Origin: Orobanche coerulescens
Taxonomy: Eukaryota; Streptophyta; Magnoliopsida; Lamiales; Orobanchaceae
Direction: 5' to 3'
DNA length: 64,000 nucleotides
Assembly: GCA_033398695.1 (NCBI GenBank)
Contig: CM065814.1
Span: 81,548,358 to 81,612,357 of the forward strand
The first letter of the stretch is position 1. Every line of letters starts with the position of its first letter. Shown in pieces: positions 32,859-43,515 of the stretch. The notes below the pieces were generated by a model. That model saw only the letters and a list, made by a program, of their open reading frames with translations, had not been told where the DNA came from and did not search any database. A program made the translations under genes and the position numbers.

Positions 32859-33209
32859 GGTGTATACCCACACCTTCCTCGAATGATCGTCAATGAATGT
32901 GACAAAATATAGGCAAACACCAAGTGTCCTAGTTTTCATAGGACCACAAACATCAAAATGAATAAGATCAAGAATATTTTCCTTCCATGAAGGAGTACGA
33001 CTCTCAGAAGTTACTCTCCTTTGCTTCCCGGCTAGACAGTGAGAGCATCTTTTAAGATGTACATCGTGAACCCTGGATAATACCTCTTTATTTGACAATA
33101 GCGTCATTCCTTTCTCGCTCATGTGGCCGAGCCTCTTATGCCATAGCTCAGTTACGTCATTATTGTAAATTGTGTTCGCAGCATTAATCATGACCTTTGG
33201 ATTTGTCAC
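32859..33209 (-). pseudogene. Copia GAG-pre-integrase and integrase N-terminal part
   Basis: The minus strand carries ELWHKRLGHMSEKGMTLLSN and CSHCLAGKQRRV, the His/Cys zinc-binding arrangement before integrase. DLIHFDVCGPM (first catalytic Asp) and FVTFIDDHSRKVWVYTL follow, where the frame is cut by Gypsy A after YTL. The remainder lies at 10711 and below. Integrase would insert the cDNA; the interruption destroys it. Upstream there is no protease (no DTG site) and no gag. Confidence 0.9.
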
Positions 33210-33670
33210 GTACAGTTTCTCTGTCTTCTATCCTCTACTGAAAATCAAGGAACCTCGAGTGAGTTTCCACACTCCCTTGCCAAAACCTGGCTACGTACCA
33301 CTTTGGTCCAAGCCCGCACGGATTTGATTTTGGCCTCTTTCCCAAAAGGCCTCAGACTAATAGAGTTAAGTGGCTGCTTATATTCAAGGGAAATTCTCCT
33401 TGACTCCTCGATGTGGGACTTGGGTTGACACCCCAACAATTCTCCCCTCAAACCAAGAACCACAAATCTCGTGGTCTCCCCTCCAGCTAATTCATTTTGA
33501 TCCTGCCTAAATCATCTCGTACCGCCGCTCATGACTTGCGGGACTCGCTGTCTGACCACTTATTAGAAAGACTTTCAACACAAGACACCACGCAGATCTC
33601 CAATCTCTAGGTCAAACAGAGGGCCTTCCACATCACACAATTGCAGCCCATTACTTTTTTCTCCGAACCT
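33210..33670 (-). other. Copia 5' leader with a foreign-looking segment; gag and protease missing
   Basis: About 460 bases between PBS and the GAG-pre-integrase region, where gag and protease (about 1.2-1.5 kb) should be. A 72-codon open stretch (33463-33245, minus) has no Gag features. The minus strand contains TGTTGGGGTGTCAACCC and AAGTCCCACATCG (near 33440-33410), strings I associate with the start of other plant LTR or promoter repeats. It may therefore be an insertion or a recombination filler. No boundaries could be fixed. Confidence 0.55.
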
Positions 33671-33682
33671 GCTCCGATACCA
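33671..33682 (-). promoter_or_regulatory. Copia primer binding site
   Basis: The minus strand reads TGGTATCGGAGC three bases from the 5' LTR; near-complement of initiator tRNA-Met. Confidence 0.9.
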
Positions 33683-33685
33683 CTT

Positions 33686-34589
33686 TGTTGGGAAAAAACT
33701 GACAATATAACGTTACAACGAAATGCGGAAACTCGTTTGACAACTTTCTCAATCTTCAATTGTAACTTCGAGGTTACCGTCGAGTAGAGTAAATCAATTA
33801 CAACTCGATATATAATACAAATGATATCAAAAACGATAAACAACGAGACATAATTTTTAGCGTGGAAAACCCCTCAAGATGAGAGTAAAAATAACGGGAC
33901 CGAAGCCGCTTAAATCCACTATCACCAATACACAATACACAATCGTCCCTAGTACAAACTAGAGGTATACAACAACAATCTTCAAGTACTTGGTAATAAA
34001 CGATCTTCAAGTATTTGGAATACAACAATAACAACAAGATCGAAAAAAAGAAACACCGTAAATAGCTTACACAAAAAGCTAACAAAAATACCCGAACTTC
34101 CGGACTCAACCCTCGATCTACTCCGGTGAAAAGATTTGTCCAATCGCTACCAGGCTCTTGTCAAAATATCACGATGATCTGATTGATACACCTCCGGAAA
34201 ATCGAACAAGTATTTCTCACTTTCTTTTCTCTCTGGTATCTCTCTCTCTCTATTGTGCTCTCAAGGTGGGTGATGAAGTAATGAAAAACGCAGCCCAAAT
34301 GCTGCTAAAAGGAACTCCAAAACGCAGAGTTGACTTCGGGTGCCGCAGCCCGGATGGTGTGTGCCGCGGCACACTTTAAAACTTGCCAGAAGTCTCGGGG
34401 CGCGGCCGTAGTCTGATTTCGGTCGGCGTTATGCGGACACCAACAGGGCGCGGCCGTGGCGAGGCGCGGCCGAGTCTGAAAGCACGGGTCCTCGGCCAAA
34501 AATAGTGTGTCGCGGCCCACATGTCTTGTGCCGCGGCCCGGAGTCCAGTCGACTCCGAGAATGCCTATATTTCGGAAATAACTCCTACA
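33686..34589 (-). repeat. Copia LTR, 5' copy
   Basis: 904 bases, partner of 7373-8301. Its GC-rich block (34340-34550) has lost several of the CCGCGG centres seen in the other LTR (for example GGCGCGGCC-type remnants), while sequence outside aligns readily. Confidence 0.92.
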
Positions 34590-34594
34590 GATAT
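34590..34594. repeat. Copia target site duplication GATAT (right)
   Basis: Matches 7368-7372. Confidence 0.92.
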
Positions 34595-35358
34595 AACACA
34601 TAATGTTTAAACTATTTTGCTTAAGAGATGCAAGCATATAAATATAAAATAATTAAACAAAGTTTCTTGTATTGGTCGACATGGATATACCCTCTAAAGT
34701 AAAATCGATCGCAACAATGTGAGAATAATCATAGGTGCGATAAGTCATTTCACAGCATATCACAAAGAACACTTATTCGGAAAAATATTTATTATGCACA
34801 CGAAAATAGAAAATAAATATGAACACTCTATTGAGTTTAAATTTTGGAGAGTAAAGTAAGTAAATTCGAAATTCATTGAAAGGAGGGTTCCCTCAGAGCA
34901 AACAAAAAACAAAATTGATGGAAAATTCAGTTGGGGAAATCTAGGGGTTGGCATTGTTTTCTCAAACGCACAAGTATGCAGTTAATTAACCAACCGGGGA
35001 TCAAAATAGTTCAAGCATTAATTGAGTACTTGATCAACTTTTCCAAAATTATGGACCTATGAAGTTAGTTCATGTTAAGATAACATCATGTCAATTTACG
35101 AAATTAATGTAAATATCTAACTGAAAATAAAACAATAATAATAATAAAAGGCTTACACTTTGATTCAACTGTAAAAAAAAAAAATTAGGTCCAATAATCC
35201 CTAGCAAAACTCAAATTTGTTGCTAAATAATAAAAAATATGAAGGAAAAAGAAAAAAAAAAACTAAAATTCTAAGCTACACTTGTGCACCACTGCACCAA
35301 TATTTATAAGCTAAACTACAAGTTGAAAGAATCTTGACCGAAATTTGACTAAAATAGC
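34595..35358. other. Unassigned AT-rich spacer
   Basis: About 760 bases with poly(A) runs and an ATA/AAT simple repeat near 35132-35147. No coding potential and no recognised element end. The string CTTGTGCACCACTGCACC (35281-35298) loosely resembles CTTGTGCACTAGTGCACC at 50973-50990, across the chromovirus. Confidence 0.45.
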
Positions 35359-35362
35359 GTAG

Positions 35363-35775
35363 TGTCACGGGCAAACTTCAGTCCGTCGAGTTATGCCGTG
35401 CGCCCCTTAGCAACTCCGTCCTTCGGCCACTAAGGCAGGCTTTCCCAACCCTTGCCGGTTAAGTGCGGAAGATTGAAGTATTTTAGAGAGAGAAACTGCT
35501 CTTTAGAAAGGAACTTTTATTGCTCAAACTTGGATGATGTACAAATGAGGGGCTTGGAGCTCCTTATATAGGTCTCCATCTACATCTTCTAGATGTACAA
35601 TAATCTACAAGTATCTAGAACATACAAGAGATTACAAGACAATCTACATCCTTCTAATCCTTTCTATGATCATTCCGGAGGGCTTCCGAAATGTTACAAC
35701 ATCTATCATGTAAACATAAGAAATCTGGAGAAGAATCTCGACTCTTCTAGAAGCTTCCAAAGCCAAAGCGTGACA
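35363..35775 (-). repeat. Chromovirus LTR, 3' copy
   Basis: 413 bases. In element direction it is preceded by a purine tract (complement of CTCTCCCCCACC at 35777-35788). TATATAGGTC near 35569 may hold the TATA box on the minus strand (TATATAAGG). Confidence 0.93.
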
Positions 35776-35806
35776 ACTCTCCCCCACCTGAGTCTTGACG
35801 TCCTCG

Positions 35807-38581
35807 TCAAGGTTTTGCCTTGTATGCTTCAATTTTGGTTTTGAATTGCCACAAGTCTTGCTTCTTTTCCCACGAAGCTTCGCTGTCTGGTAAACCTCTC
35901 CAGCGCACTAAGTACTCCATCCAGCGGGGTGTTCCCCGTTTTCCAACTTGTCGGTCCGCCAAGATTTCTTCGATTTCTTTCTCAAAGGACACCGTGTGGG
36001 CAGGCGGGGCTCGATCTGACTTATTTCGAGTTGGGTCTTTCTCATCCTTGTAATATGGTTTCAAAAGACTCACATGGAAGACCGGATGAATTTTGAAGTC
36101 ATTAGGAAGATTGAGCTGATAGGACCGCGTTCCGACCTTCTTCACTACCTCAAAGGGTCCTTCATATCGCTGTGTCAAGCCTTTGTGTACTTGACGGATC
36201 GCTTTAACATTTCTTCCGATCATTCGGACCAACACTTGGTCCCCTACTTGAAATTCCCTCGGACGGCGCTTGTCGTCCGCCTATTTCTTCATTCGTTTGG
36301 CAGCCTTAGTCAGATACGCCCTTGCTATGTCATGTTCCTCGTTCCAACCTTTAGCAAGTTTGTACGCTGCCGGACTCGAACCTTCATATTTCCGAACTAG
36401 TTCCTGGGGTGTCATTGGTTGTTGCCCTATCACTAGATCGAATGGACTCCGTTGGGTGGACTCGTTCCACTGCAAGTTGTAAGAGAATTGCGCAACATCA
36501 AGTAAACGAGCCCAGTCGGACTGGTTGGCACTTACAAAGTGTCGGAGATAAATCTCCAGCAAAAGATTTACTCGTTCAGTTTGGCCATCCGTTTAGGGGT
36601 GAAAGCTTGTCGAGAAGTGGAGGTTTGACCCCATCAACTTGAACAGCTCCCTCCAAAACTTTCCTGTAAATCGCGGGTCTCAGTCGCTTATGATACTCCG
36701 AGGAACTCCCCAGTACTTTACCACATGTTTTAAGAATAGTTGGGCAGCTTCCTCGGCCTTACAATCCTTTGTTGCCGGTGTAAATGTCCCATACTTGGAG
36801 AACCGGTCAATTACCACCATGATAGACCCGCATCCTTCCGACCTTGGTAGTGACGATATGAAGTCCATCGTAATACTATCCCACGGACGTTCGGCAATAG
36901 GCAATGGCTCTAGCAGTCCTGCCGGTTTACTTTGTTCGACCTTGTCTTGTTGGCAGACCAAGCAGGTCTTTACGTAGGCGTTCACGTCATCCTGCAAGTT
37001 AGGCCAGTAAAATGACTGCTCAACAAGCGCTTTAGTACGAAGAGTACCTGGGTGTCCTGCCCATTTCGAATCATGGCACTCCTTCATCACTTCCCTTCTA
37101 AGGTTGTCCCATCGGGGTACATACAACCTATCTCCAACAGTAAAGAGTAAGCCATTCTCTTGACAGAACTTCCTTGTCTTGCCCTCCTTTGCCAGTTCCA
37201 CCAGATTTTTGGCCAAGGGGTCTTGGGCAATACCGTCTCTTATCCGGTCGGCAAGGTCACACTACACTTGGGTGATAGATGACAGTGAGGCCTTACGACT
37301 TAGAGCATCCGCAACAATGTTTGTTTTTCCTGGCTTATACTCCATAGTATAATCAAATTCAGCCAAGAAGTCTTGCCACCGTGCTTGCTTCGGGGTGATC
37401 TTCTTTTGATTTTGGAAATAGCTAGTTGCCACATTGTCCGTCTTGATCACGAAGTGACTCCCGAGCAAGTAATGTCTCCACGTACGAAGGCAATGGATTA
37501 TCGCCGTCATTTCCTTGTCATGGACCGGGTACCGCCGTTCCGTCTCGTTTAACTTCCGGTACTCGTATGCAACAGGATGCCCATCCTGCATTAAGACTCC
37601 TCCAATAGCATAGTCGGAGGCATCCGAGTGTAACTCAAAAGGGTTTGTGTAGTCCGGAAGTTTCAGCACCGGGTCATTCATGACTGCCACCTTCAGATCC
37701 TCGAAGGACGCTGGGCACTCGTCCGTCCATTCCCACGCAACCTTCTTATTGAGTAGGTTAGTTAATGGCATTGCCCTCGCCGAATATCCGTCAATGAATC
37801 GCCGATAGTAGTTCACCAAACCTAAGAACGACCGAAGTTCGGAGACGTTCTGAGGAGGCTCCCACTCGGCAATGGCCTGCACCTTCTTTGTGTCTATTAA
37901 GATCATTCCTTCTTTCACCTTGTGCCCCAAGAACATTACCTCCGTTTAGGCAAACGAGCATTTTTCCAGCTTTACGTATAATTCGTTCTCCCTCTGGACT
38001 CGGAACACTTTCCGTAGATGTTCAGCGTGTTCATTCAAGGACTCGCTGTATATTACTATGTCATCTAGATACATAACAACAAACTTGTCCAAGAATGGGT
38101 GAAATATTTTATTCATGAGAGTGCAGAAAGTCGCAGGTGCATTTGTCAAGCCAAAGGGCATAACCAAGAACTCAAATGGACCATACCTCGTCACGCAGGT
38201 GGTCTTTGGCTCATCTCCTTCTGCGATACGTACTTGCCAATACCCCGACCGCAAGTCTAGTTTTGAGAACCACTTTGCCTTCCCCAAGCGGTCGAATAGG
38301 TCAGCCACCAAAGGTATTGGGTATTTGTTCTTTATAGTAACCTTGTTAAGCGCCCGGTAGTCAATGCACATCCGCAAGCTACCGTCTTGTTTCTTCTGGA
38401 ATAACACCAGAGCGCCATAAGGAGCTTTGGAAGGATGAATATAGCCGGCATCAAGTAAATCTTTTAACTGCCTTCGAAGTTCTTCCAACTCTGGCGGAGC
38501 CATCCGGTACGGCCCCATTGCAGGAGGCTTCGCCCCCTGTTCCAGCTCAATCTCGTGATCCACCTCCCGCCTCGGTGGTAA
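35807..38581 (-). pseudogene. Chromovirus pol: RT, RNase H, integrase, chromodomain; five stops, no frameshift
   Basis: A single minus-strand frame runs through the interval. Reverse transcriptase: [43 protein letters not shown], catalytic YLDD near 38065. RNase [33 protein letters not shown]. Integrase: CLVCQQDKVEQSKPAG, SITMDFISSLP, SIISD, YNLQWNESTQRSPFDLV. Chromodomain at the C-terminus (about 35980-35840): VSFEKEIEEILADR then YLVRWRGLPDSEASWE. It could have targeted integration to modified histones. Stops lie near 37946 (FA*TEV), 37262, 36680 (SD*DPRF), 36596 (HP*TDGQ) and 36281 (KK*ADDKR). From family expectation, four of them replace Gln, Arg or Trp by single transitions. The N-terminal end is cut by Gypsy B. 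Confidence 0.94.
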
Positions 38582-38586
38582 CTTTT
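38582..38586. repeat. Gypsy B target site duplication CTTTT (left)
   Basis: CTTTT before TGTAATACCC; repeated at 48764-48768. Removing Gypsy B and one copy restores the chromovirus reading [17 protein letters not shown]. Confidence 0.93.
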
Positions 38587-38814
38587 TGTAATACCCGGTT
38601 GTAATTCAGTAATTATCATTCAGTATTTATCATTCAGTAATTGATACTCAGTAATTTCACTCATTAATGATCAATTGTCACTCATATTCAATCATGGTAT
38701 TCATCATTCAGAGTAATTGTATCGTGTATCAATCGTCATTCGTCACTAATCTAATTGGAGTTTCGTGCCGTGTTTATCATCGTTGTCATTTTCGTTGTGG
38801 GTTGTGCATGAGGA

Positions 38815-39384
38815 GTAGCGCACGCTACGTACTCTTTTTAGCGTACGCTAATTGAGTACAGGTAGCGCACGCTACCACTCAGCATTAGCGCACGCTAATG
38901 TTACCCTGGTTGCAGTCCAGAAGGTACTGGACTGCAGGTGAGTTATATGTAGCGCACGCTACGAGTGGTAAGTGGCGCGCGCTAGTGGGTTGTAGTAGCG
39001 CACGCTAAATATGTGGAGTAGCGCGCGCTAGGGACGGATCAGGTTGAGCCCAGTGGCTACTGGACTGCACTGGATTAATTCATAGCGCACGCTATGAGTG
39101 ATATTTAGCGTACGCAATCGATATTATAGCGCACGCTAATCGTTGGTTGTAGCGCACGCTATCGAGATCAGATCAGAGGATAGAAGGTTTCTGGATTCCA
39201 GTACTGGGCATCACATAATTCGTTAGCGCACTCTAACAATGGGTATTAACGCACGCTAATGGCATGACCATAGCGCATGCTACAAAAAGGTACGTAACGC
39301 GCGCTACCGTGTTCGGGAAGTGGGTACTGGACTACCCAAATTACCCGTTAGCGCACGCTACGCACAAGGGCTAGCGCACGCTAA
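38815..39384 (+). repeat. U3 array of about 18 TAGCGCACGCTA inverted repeats
   Basis: Around 18 copies of a 12-base motif with arms TAGCG and CGCTA around CA, TA, CG or GC, at irregular spacing of about 10-60 bases. Flanking bases often extend the pairing (GTAGCG...CGCTAC, ATAGCG...CGCTAT, CATTAGCG...CGCTAATG). Other inverted strings lie between them, such as GCAGTCCAG...CTGGACTGC (38912-38936). The second LTR has the array at 46509-47078. Confidence 0.93.
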
Positions 39385-39394
39385 CCTGGAATGG

Positions 39395-39403
39395 CTATAT
39401 ATT
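39395..39403 (+). promoter_or_regulatory. Putative TATA box of Gypsy B LTR
   Basis: CTATATATT, twelve bases after the last inverted repeat of the array; the other LTR has it at 47089-47097. No other TATA-like site of comparable quality is near the array. Confidence 0.6.
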
Positions 39404-41069
39404 GGACAGTTAGCCTGAGTTCATCATTTTTATCATCCTTTCTCATTCCCTCATCGGTTTCGGGCGATTTTGGGTATTTTGGAGAGTTCTCTTCGAGCTT
39501 CTATCATCCATCATCATCTTCAAGTCTTCGAGTTGGATTATCATCACTTCATCATCTCCTTAACATGGAATCTAAGGTATTAATCTCTTGGATCTAGAAT
39601 TTCGGATTTTTGGGTTTTTCCTTCCGATTTCTTCGTGTAAGCTTGGATTATCATTGGAATATGTTAGATATGGATTATCTACCTTGGATAAGTATATTCT
39701 TACGGATTTAATGGTTATTTTCGGAATTATTTCAAGAACCCTTGGGGTTGACTTCGGTTAATGGGGATTTTCTGATTGATGTAGTTGTAATCTCGAATTG
39801 TGGATTCCTAATGGATTATTGATATCATTGAAGTGTTTTGTTAGTTCGATATACTCATTTTGATGTTGGTTTCGATATATTCGGGATTGGATATCTTCGA
39901 AGTCGTGTGGTTGGTTACGTATTCGTTAGAATGCCCCTATGAGTTTGATTATCGTTGTTTTCGACCTTTGGGTTAGTCGTGTTTAGTTGCTTGATACGTG
40001 AATTGAACGGTTGTTGGTGATTATTGTTATTCAAGGTTGTTCGAGCGACCGGTATTTCACTTAGGACGTTGTTCGTGGACGGACATTCTTCATCGGTATT
40101 GAGTAAGTTAATTCTTACTCGGTTAAAAGGATATTCATTCCTTTTGAGGTTGTTCATTCATAATCGTAACTCATTCATCATTGTATTAACCGTATCAAAA
40201 CTTGTCATTGTCAATTAATCACCTCAGTCATAAGGAGCAGCCGGTTCCAATCATTTCATTAAGCTGTCATTCATTTCACCATCATTAAATCTTGGTGAGT
40301 CATGATTCATTTTCGTTGTCACTTTTGTCATATTGTGGCATTCCGGGTCATACTGGCGTGCCGGTTGGTATGTGTAGGATTTTCATGTCGGGCACATTAT
40401 AGTCGTGTGTTGGTTGGTGGCCTCACATTGGACTGTGCACATGAGTTGATGGCTTCGTGAGACTGATTAGGTACAAAACCACACGTGTATTCGATCGATA
40501 CTCGTTGGTGGCTTGTGCATGGACACATTTCCATCCCGGACGTAGTGTGGCGCCATTCTTTTGAGCCGTATCATTTGTTGATTCATATAGCATGTTTGAT
40601 TGCGTATGTTTCGATAGGATATTGTATAACTATGGATAACTCATGATTGTGTATTTTCAACTCTTGAGGATTGTTGTTACGTATGGCGGCCGTTGGGGAT
40701 CTTGCTTTCGTGTCATGGCAAGGCTAAAGCACGGGGAGAGCACGGTGAGGGCGAGGAGTCCCAGTGATACTAGTAGGGGACCCCAGTCTTTTCAGTCATT
40801 TATGTTCCCTTCATTTATTCCGCTGCAGACATTCCGTTTGAATATTCATTTCACTCAGTGTTGTATATTTTATCTCCATATAAAATATACTTGTATTCAG
40901 TATCATCCTGGGTGTGTTGTATGAAACTCCTTATCGGAGTAATTAATTGTGTAATGTGGTTCGGTACTACATTTACCCTGCGTAATTTACTCATTTTCAT
41001 TAGCCTGGTGGGTCCCAGTCGGGGGTCCACGGCACTGTAATATCCGCCTAGTTTGGGGTGTTACAGAGT

Positions 41070-41081
41070 TGGTATCGGAGC
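41070..41081 (+). promoter_or_regulatory. Gypsy B primer binding site
   Basis: TGGTATCGGAGC, four bases after the LTR; near-complement of initiator tRNA-Met with G for A at position 8. Confidence 0.92.
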
Positions 41082-41541
41082 GTGGTTTTGAATACTACCT
41101 TCCGAGTCATGTCTCATTTGAAATCATCGTCATCGGACTAGTATCATTGAACTTTCGCGTCACGTGTGACCTGTGCAAATGCCGAGCCAATCAGACCAAG
41201 AACTGTAAGATTTCTGATGCCATGGTATAATTTACGGCAATAATCATTCATTCATAATTCATCGATTAACAATCCTCATTCATCATCTTCAATTGTGATC
41301 AAGTCGATAATGTTAACTCATTAATCACTCAATTCATTTCATTACTCAGTTGTTGATCTTGAAGATCATATCATCAATCTTGTTAAATTGTTCAAGATAA
41401 TCATTTCAGTAATTTCATCAGATAATCATGTCATGTCAATTAATCATTCATGTAATCGCTGTATTTGAGCGCGTATGCTCATTTTCATCATTTCATAATA
41501 TAATCATAATGTGATACTCATGCGAGATATATAATCATCAT

Positions 41542-42846
41542 ATGACTTTCCACTTCAGTATGGAAAGGGCTGGCAGAGGACGTGGAGGACGAGGCCGTGG
41601 AGGGGGCCGAATCCCGAGAACTCGTGTGAATAGACGTGCGAATGCCAGGAATAATGCTAACTCATCGAGCAGTGACGCTGCCACTCATTCACCTGGACGT
41701 GATCATTCGCTATCAGGGAGTCGAACCCGGGACACACCTCAGTCATAGGGTGTTCGAGTTGACCCACTAGCCTTTATGCAGGGCATGATGGCCCAAATGA
41801 CTCAGATGGCACAACTAATGGAGGCGATGCATAACTCCACTACTCAAAATCAACAGGCTCCTCTGCCGCCACCTCAGAGGCAAGAGAGGGGTGTAAGCAA
41901 TATCATTAGCGATATCTCTCGCTAGCGACCACCTACCTTTGAGGGCTCATCTGAGCCGGCAGATATTGTTCATTGGCTTGAGCATTTCGAGAAGTTATTT
42001 GCTATGGTGGATTGCCCTGAAGGGCATAAAGTTGCAGTTGCGGCTTACTATCTTGGTAAGAGCGCTCATTCATGGTGGCTATCGTTGAAGCCCACAGACG
42101 AATCATGTACTTGGGATCAGTTCAAAACTCTCATGATGGAGAGGTACTATCCGGCCCCAATCAGGGAGGCCAAGTTGTCGGAATTACTCACTCCCGACCT
42201 TGCGGCGGATGATGATGTTCTCGCCATCGCCGAAAAATTTCAGGAACTTCTTCCGTTCGCCTCATCTATCATTCACTCTGAGGCGGACAAGATCAAGTAT
42301 TTCAGCAAGAGGCTGAAACCTCGTATGCGGCTACAGTTGCTTAATCATAATTGTGCCACTCTGGCCAAGTTCATTGAGAAAGCTCTCACTTACGAGCTTA
42401 CTACTAAGGAAATTGCTAAGCAGCAACCCTCATCAGCTGGCAAGAAGTCTAAGAACCGTAATCAGTCTGACGGGAGTCAGGCCACTTTCAAGAAACCACG
42501 TGCGGGCTCTACCTTTTCTGAGCGTCCTCCGGTGACGCCTAAACCCGCGGAATCTCAGTCACGAGCGGCCAGTTCGGCCATCACCTGTTTCAACTGTGAA
42601 GAACAGGGTCATTTCAGCACCAAATGTCCGGCGGTATCACGTGCCACTGGCCACAGGGTTCTTGGGCATAGGGCCCGTTTTGCCGTAGGGACTCTAAACC
42701 TACTCGGCGTCATCTCAGCCCCAGTCATTCGGCGGTGCGTAATCAGGCCACTCGGTCGGCGTAGTTCAAGACAGCGGGAGCTAAAGGCGGAGCCAAGAGC
42801 TATCGATGGGAGCGTCGGTTCGGGGCGGCAAGCTCCGATTTTATGA
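41542..42846 (+). pseudogene. Gypsy B gag, two in-frame stops
   Basis: The start is the Met at 41542 (or 41560, MERAGRGRGGRGRG, conserved in Gypsy A). An Arg/Gly-rich N-terminus precedes DPLAFMQGMMAQMTQMAQLM. The capsid-like Retrotrans_gag domain spans about 41940-42330 (VHWLEHFEKLFAMVDCPEGH, WWLSLKPTDESCTWDQFK). LNHNCATLAKFIEKAL and a Lys/Ser-rich linker follow, then the CX2CX4HX4C zinc knuckle CFNCEEQGHFSTKC near 42590-42630. TAG codons at 41746-41748 and 41923-41925 interrupt one otherwise continuous frame; both sit where CAG (Gln) would fit. Beyond the knuckle the frame appears shifted. Gag would package the element RNA. Confidence 0.92.
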
Positions 42847-42859
42847 GATGAAGAAGACC

Positions 42860-43515
42860 GACGATCCGGGAGGCCGGATGATCTCGTGTACACTCGATAT
42901 TCTATCTCAACTGTGTGTACCCTTTTTGATAATGGTGCATCGCATTCATTCATTTCCGAGTCATGATTGATTATAATACGTCTGTGTAGTGCTACTAGAT
43001 GTGAGCCTTATGTCATTGGTCTACTTGATGGTAGACGAATTATTGTAAATCGTGAGATTGAGAATTGTCAGATTGACTTCATGGTCGTGTATGGTCGGTG
43101 GACCTACTCGTGGTAGATTTGCCGACGGACGACGTCCTCTTGGGTATTGTTTGTATGGATCTTCATGTTGCCATCATTAGTGTCCGTAGCGTATGATCAC
43201 TATCATTTCGCATTTATGGGGTCGAATGTGCGTTTCGTGGAGGTAATCCTACTGTTCGTAAGGTCATTAATTTGATGAAAGCGAAGATTACTCAATCGAG
43301 GATGTGTCGGTTATTGGTGCTATATGACCAAAACCGAGAAATCATCGAGAATGTTGACGGACATTCCGGTAGTGAAGGAATATGCCGATGTTTTTCCAGA
43401 CGAGTTACTCAGTTTGCCTCCACAGAGGGATGTGGAATTCACGATTGAGTTGGAGCACTGTACGCCCCCGAATCGAAGGCACCGCATCGATGGCCCCACC
43501 AAATGCAGGAATTAA
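42860..43515 (+). pseudogene. Gypsy B aspartyl protease and RT linker, broken
   Basis: TLFDNGASHSFISES near 42905-42950 is the protease active site, with Asn where Ser or Thr normally follows the catalytic Asp. The string RCEPYVIGLLDGRRIIVNRE follows after a stop. A frame at 43324-43515 carries the usual pre-RT linker ([29 protein letters not shown]). It is shifted against the RT frame by an indel near 43480-43500, where [13 protein letters not shown] replaces the expected RMAPTEMQEL-type reading. Confidence 0.82.

Larger units (their letters stand above)
7373..34589 (-). mobile_element. Ty1/copia retrotransposon, Tork-like, gag-less, hosting a nest of insertions
   Basis: Two LTRs (7373-8301 and 33686-34589) begin TGTTGGGAAAA and end CTCCTACA on the plus strand and are flanked by GATAT. 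The PBS (33671-33682) and polypurine tract (near 8302-8320, CTTTTCCCC-type complement) place the 5' end on the right, so the element reads on the minus strand. Removing Gypsy A (10712-32853) plus one TTTAA copy leaves about 5 kb: leader, GAG-pre-integrase, integrase, reverse transcriptase and RNase H in Ty1/copia order. Gag and protease are absent. The LTRs differ at roughly one base in ten in the first 180 bases, more than the other LTR pairs here, consistent with this being the oldest layer of the nest. Confidence 0.93.
38587..41065 (+). repeat. Gypsy B LTR, 5' copy
   Basis: 2479 bases, TGTAATACCCGG to GGGGTGTTACA. The U3 array of TAGCG-YR-CGCTA inverted repeats is at 38815-39384, the TATA-like site at 39395-39403. 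The last part (from about 39900) is recognisably related to the Gypsy A LTR (for example the ACACATTTCCATCC and GGCCTCACATTGGACTG strings), whereas the U3 arrays are unrelated. Confidence 0.95.

Noticed and set aside
33245..33463. Copia gag in the leader
   Set aside because: The 72-codon frame has no zinc knuckle, no capsid-like pattern and is too short.
38815..39384. Palindromic repeats with variable spacers as a CRISPR-like array
   Set aside because: Spacing is irregular, the repeat is only 12 bases, spacers are identical in the sister LTR, and the context is a eukaryotic LTR.
39915..40218. Short open frames repeated in both Gypsy B LTRs
   Set aside because: Recurrence comes from LTR duplication, not from a conserved gene.
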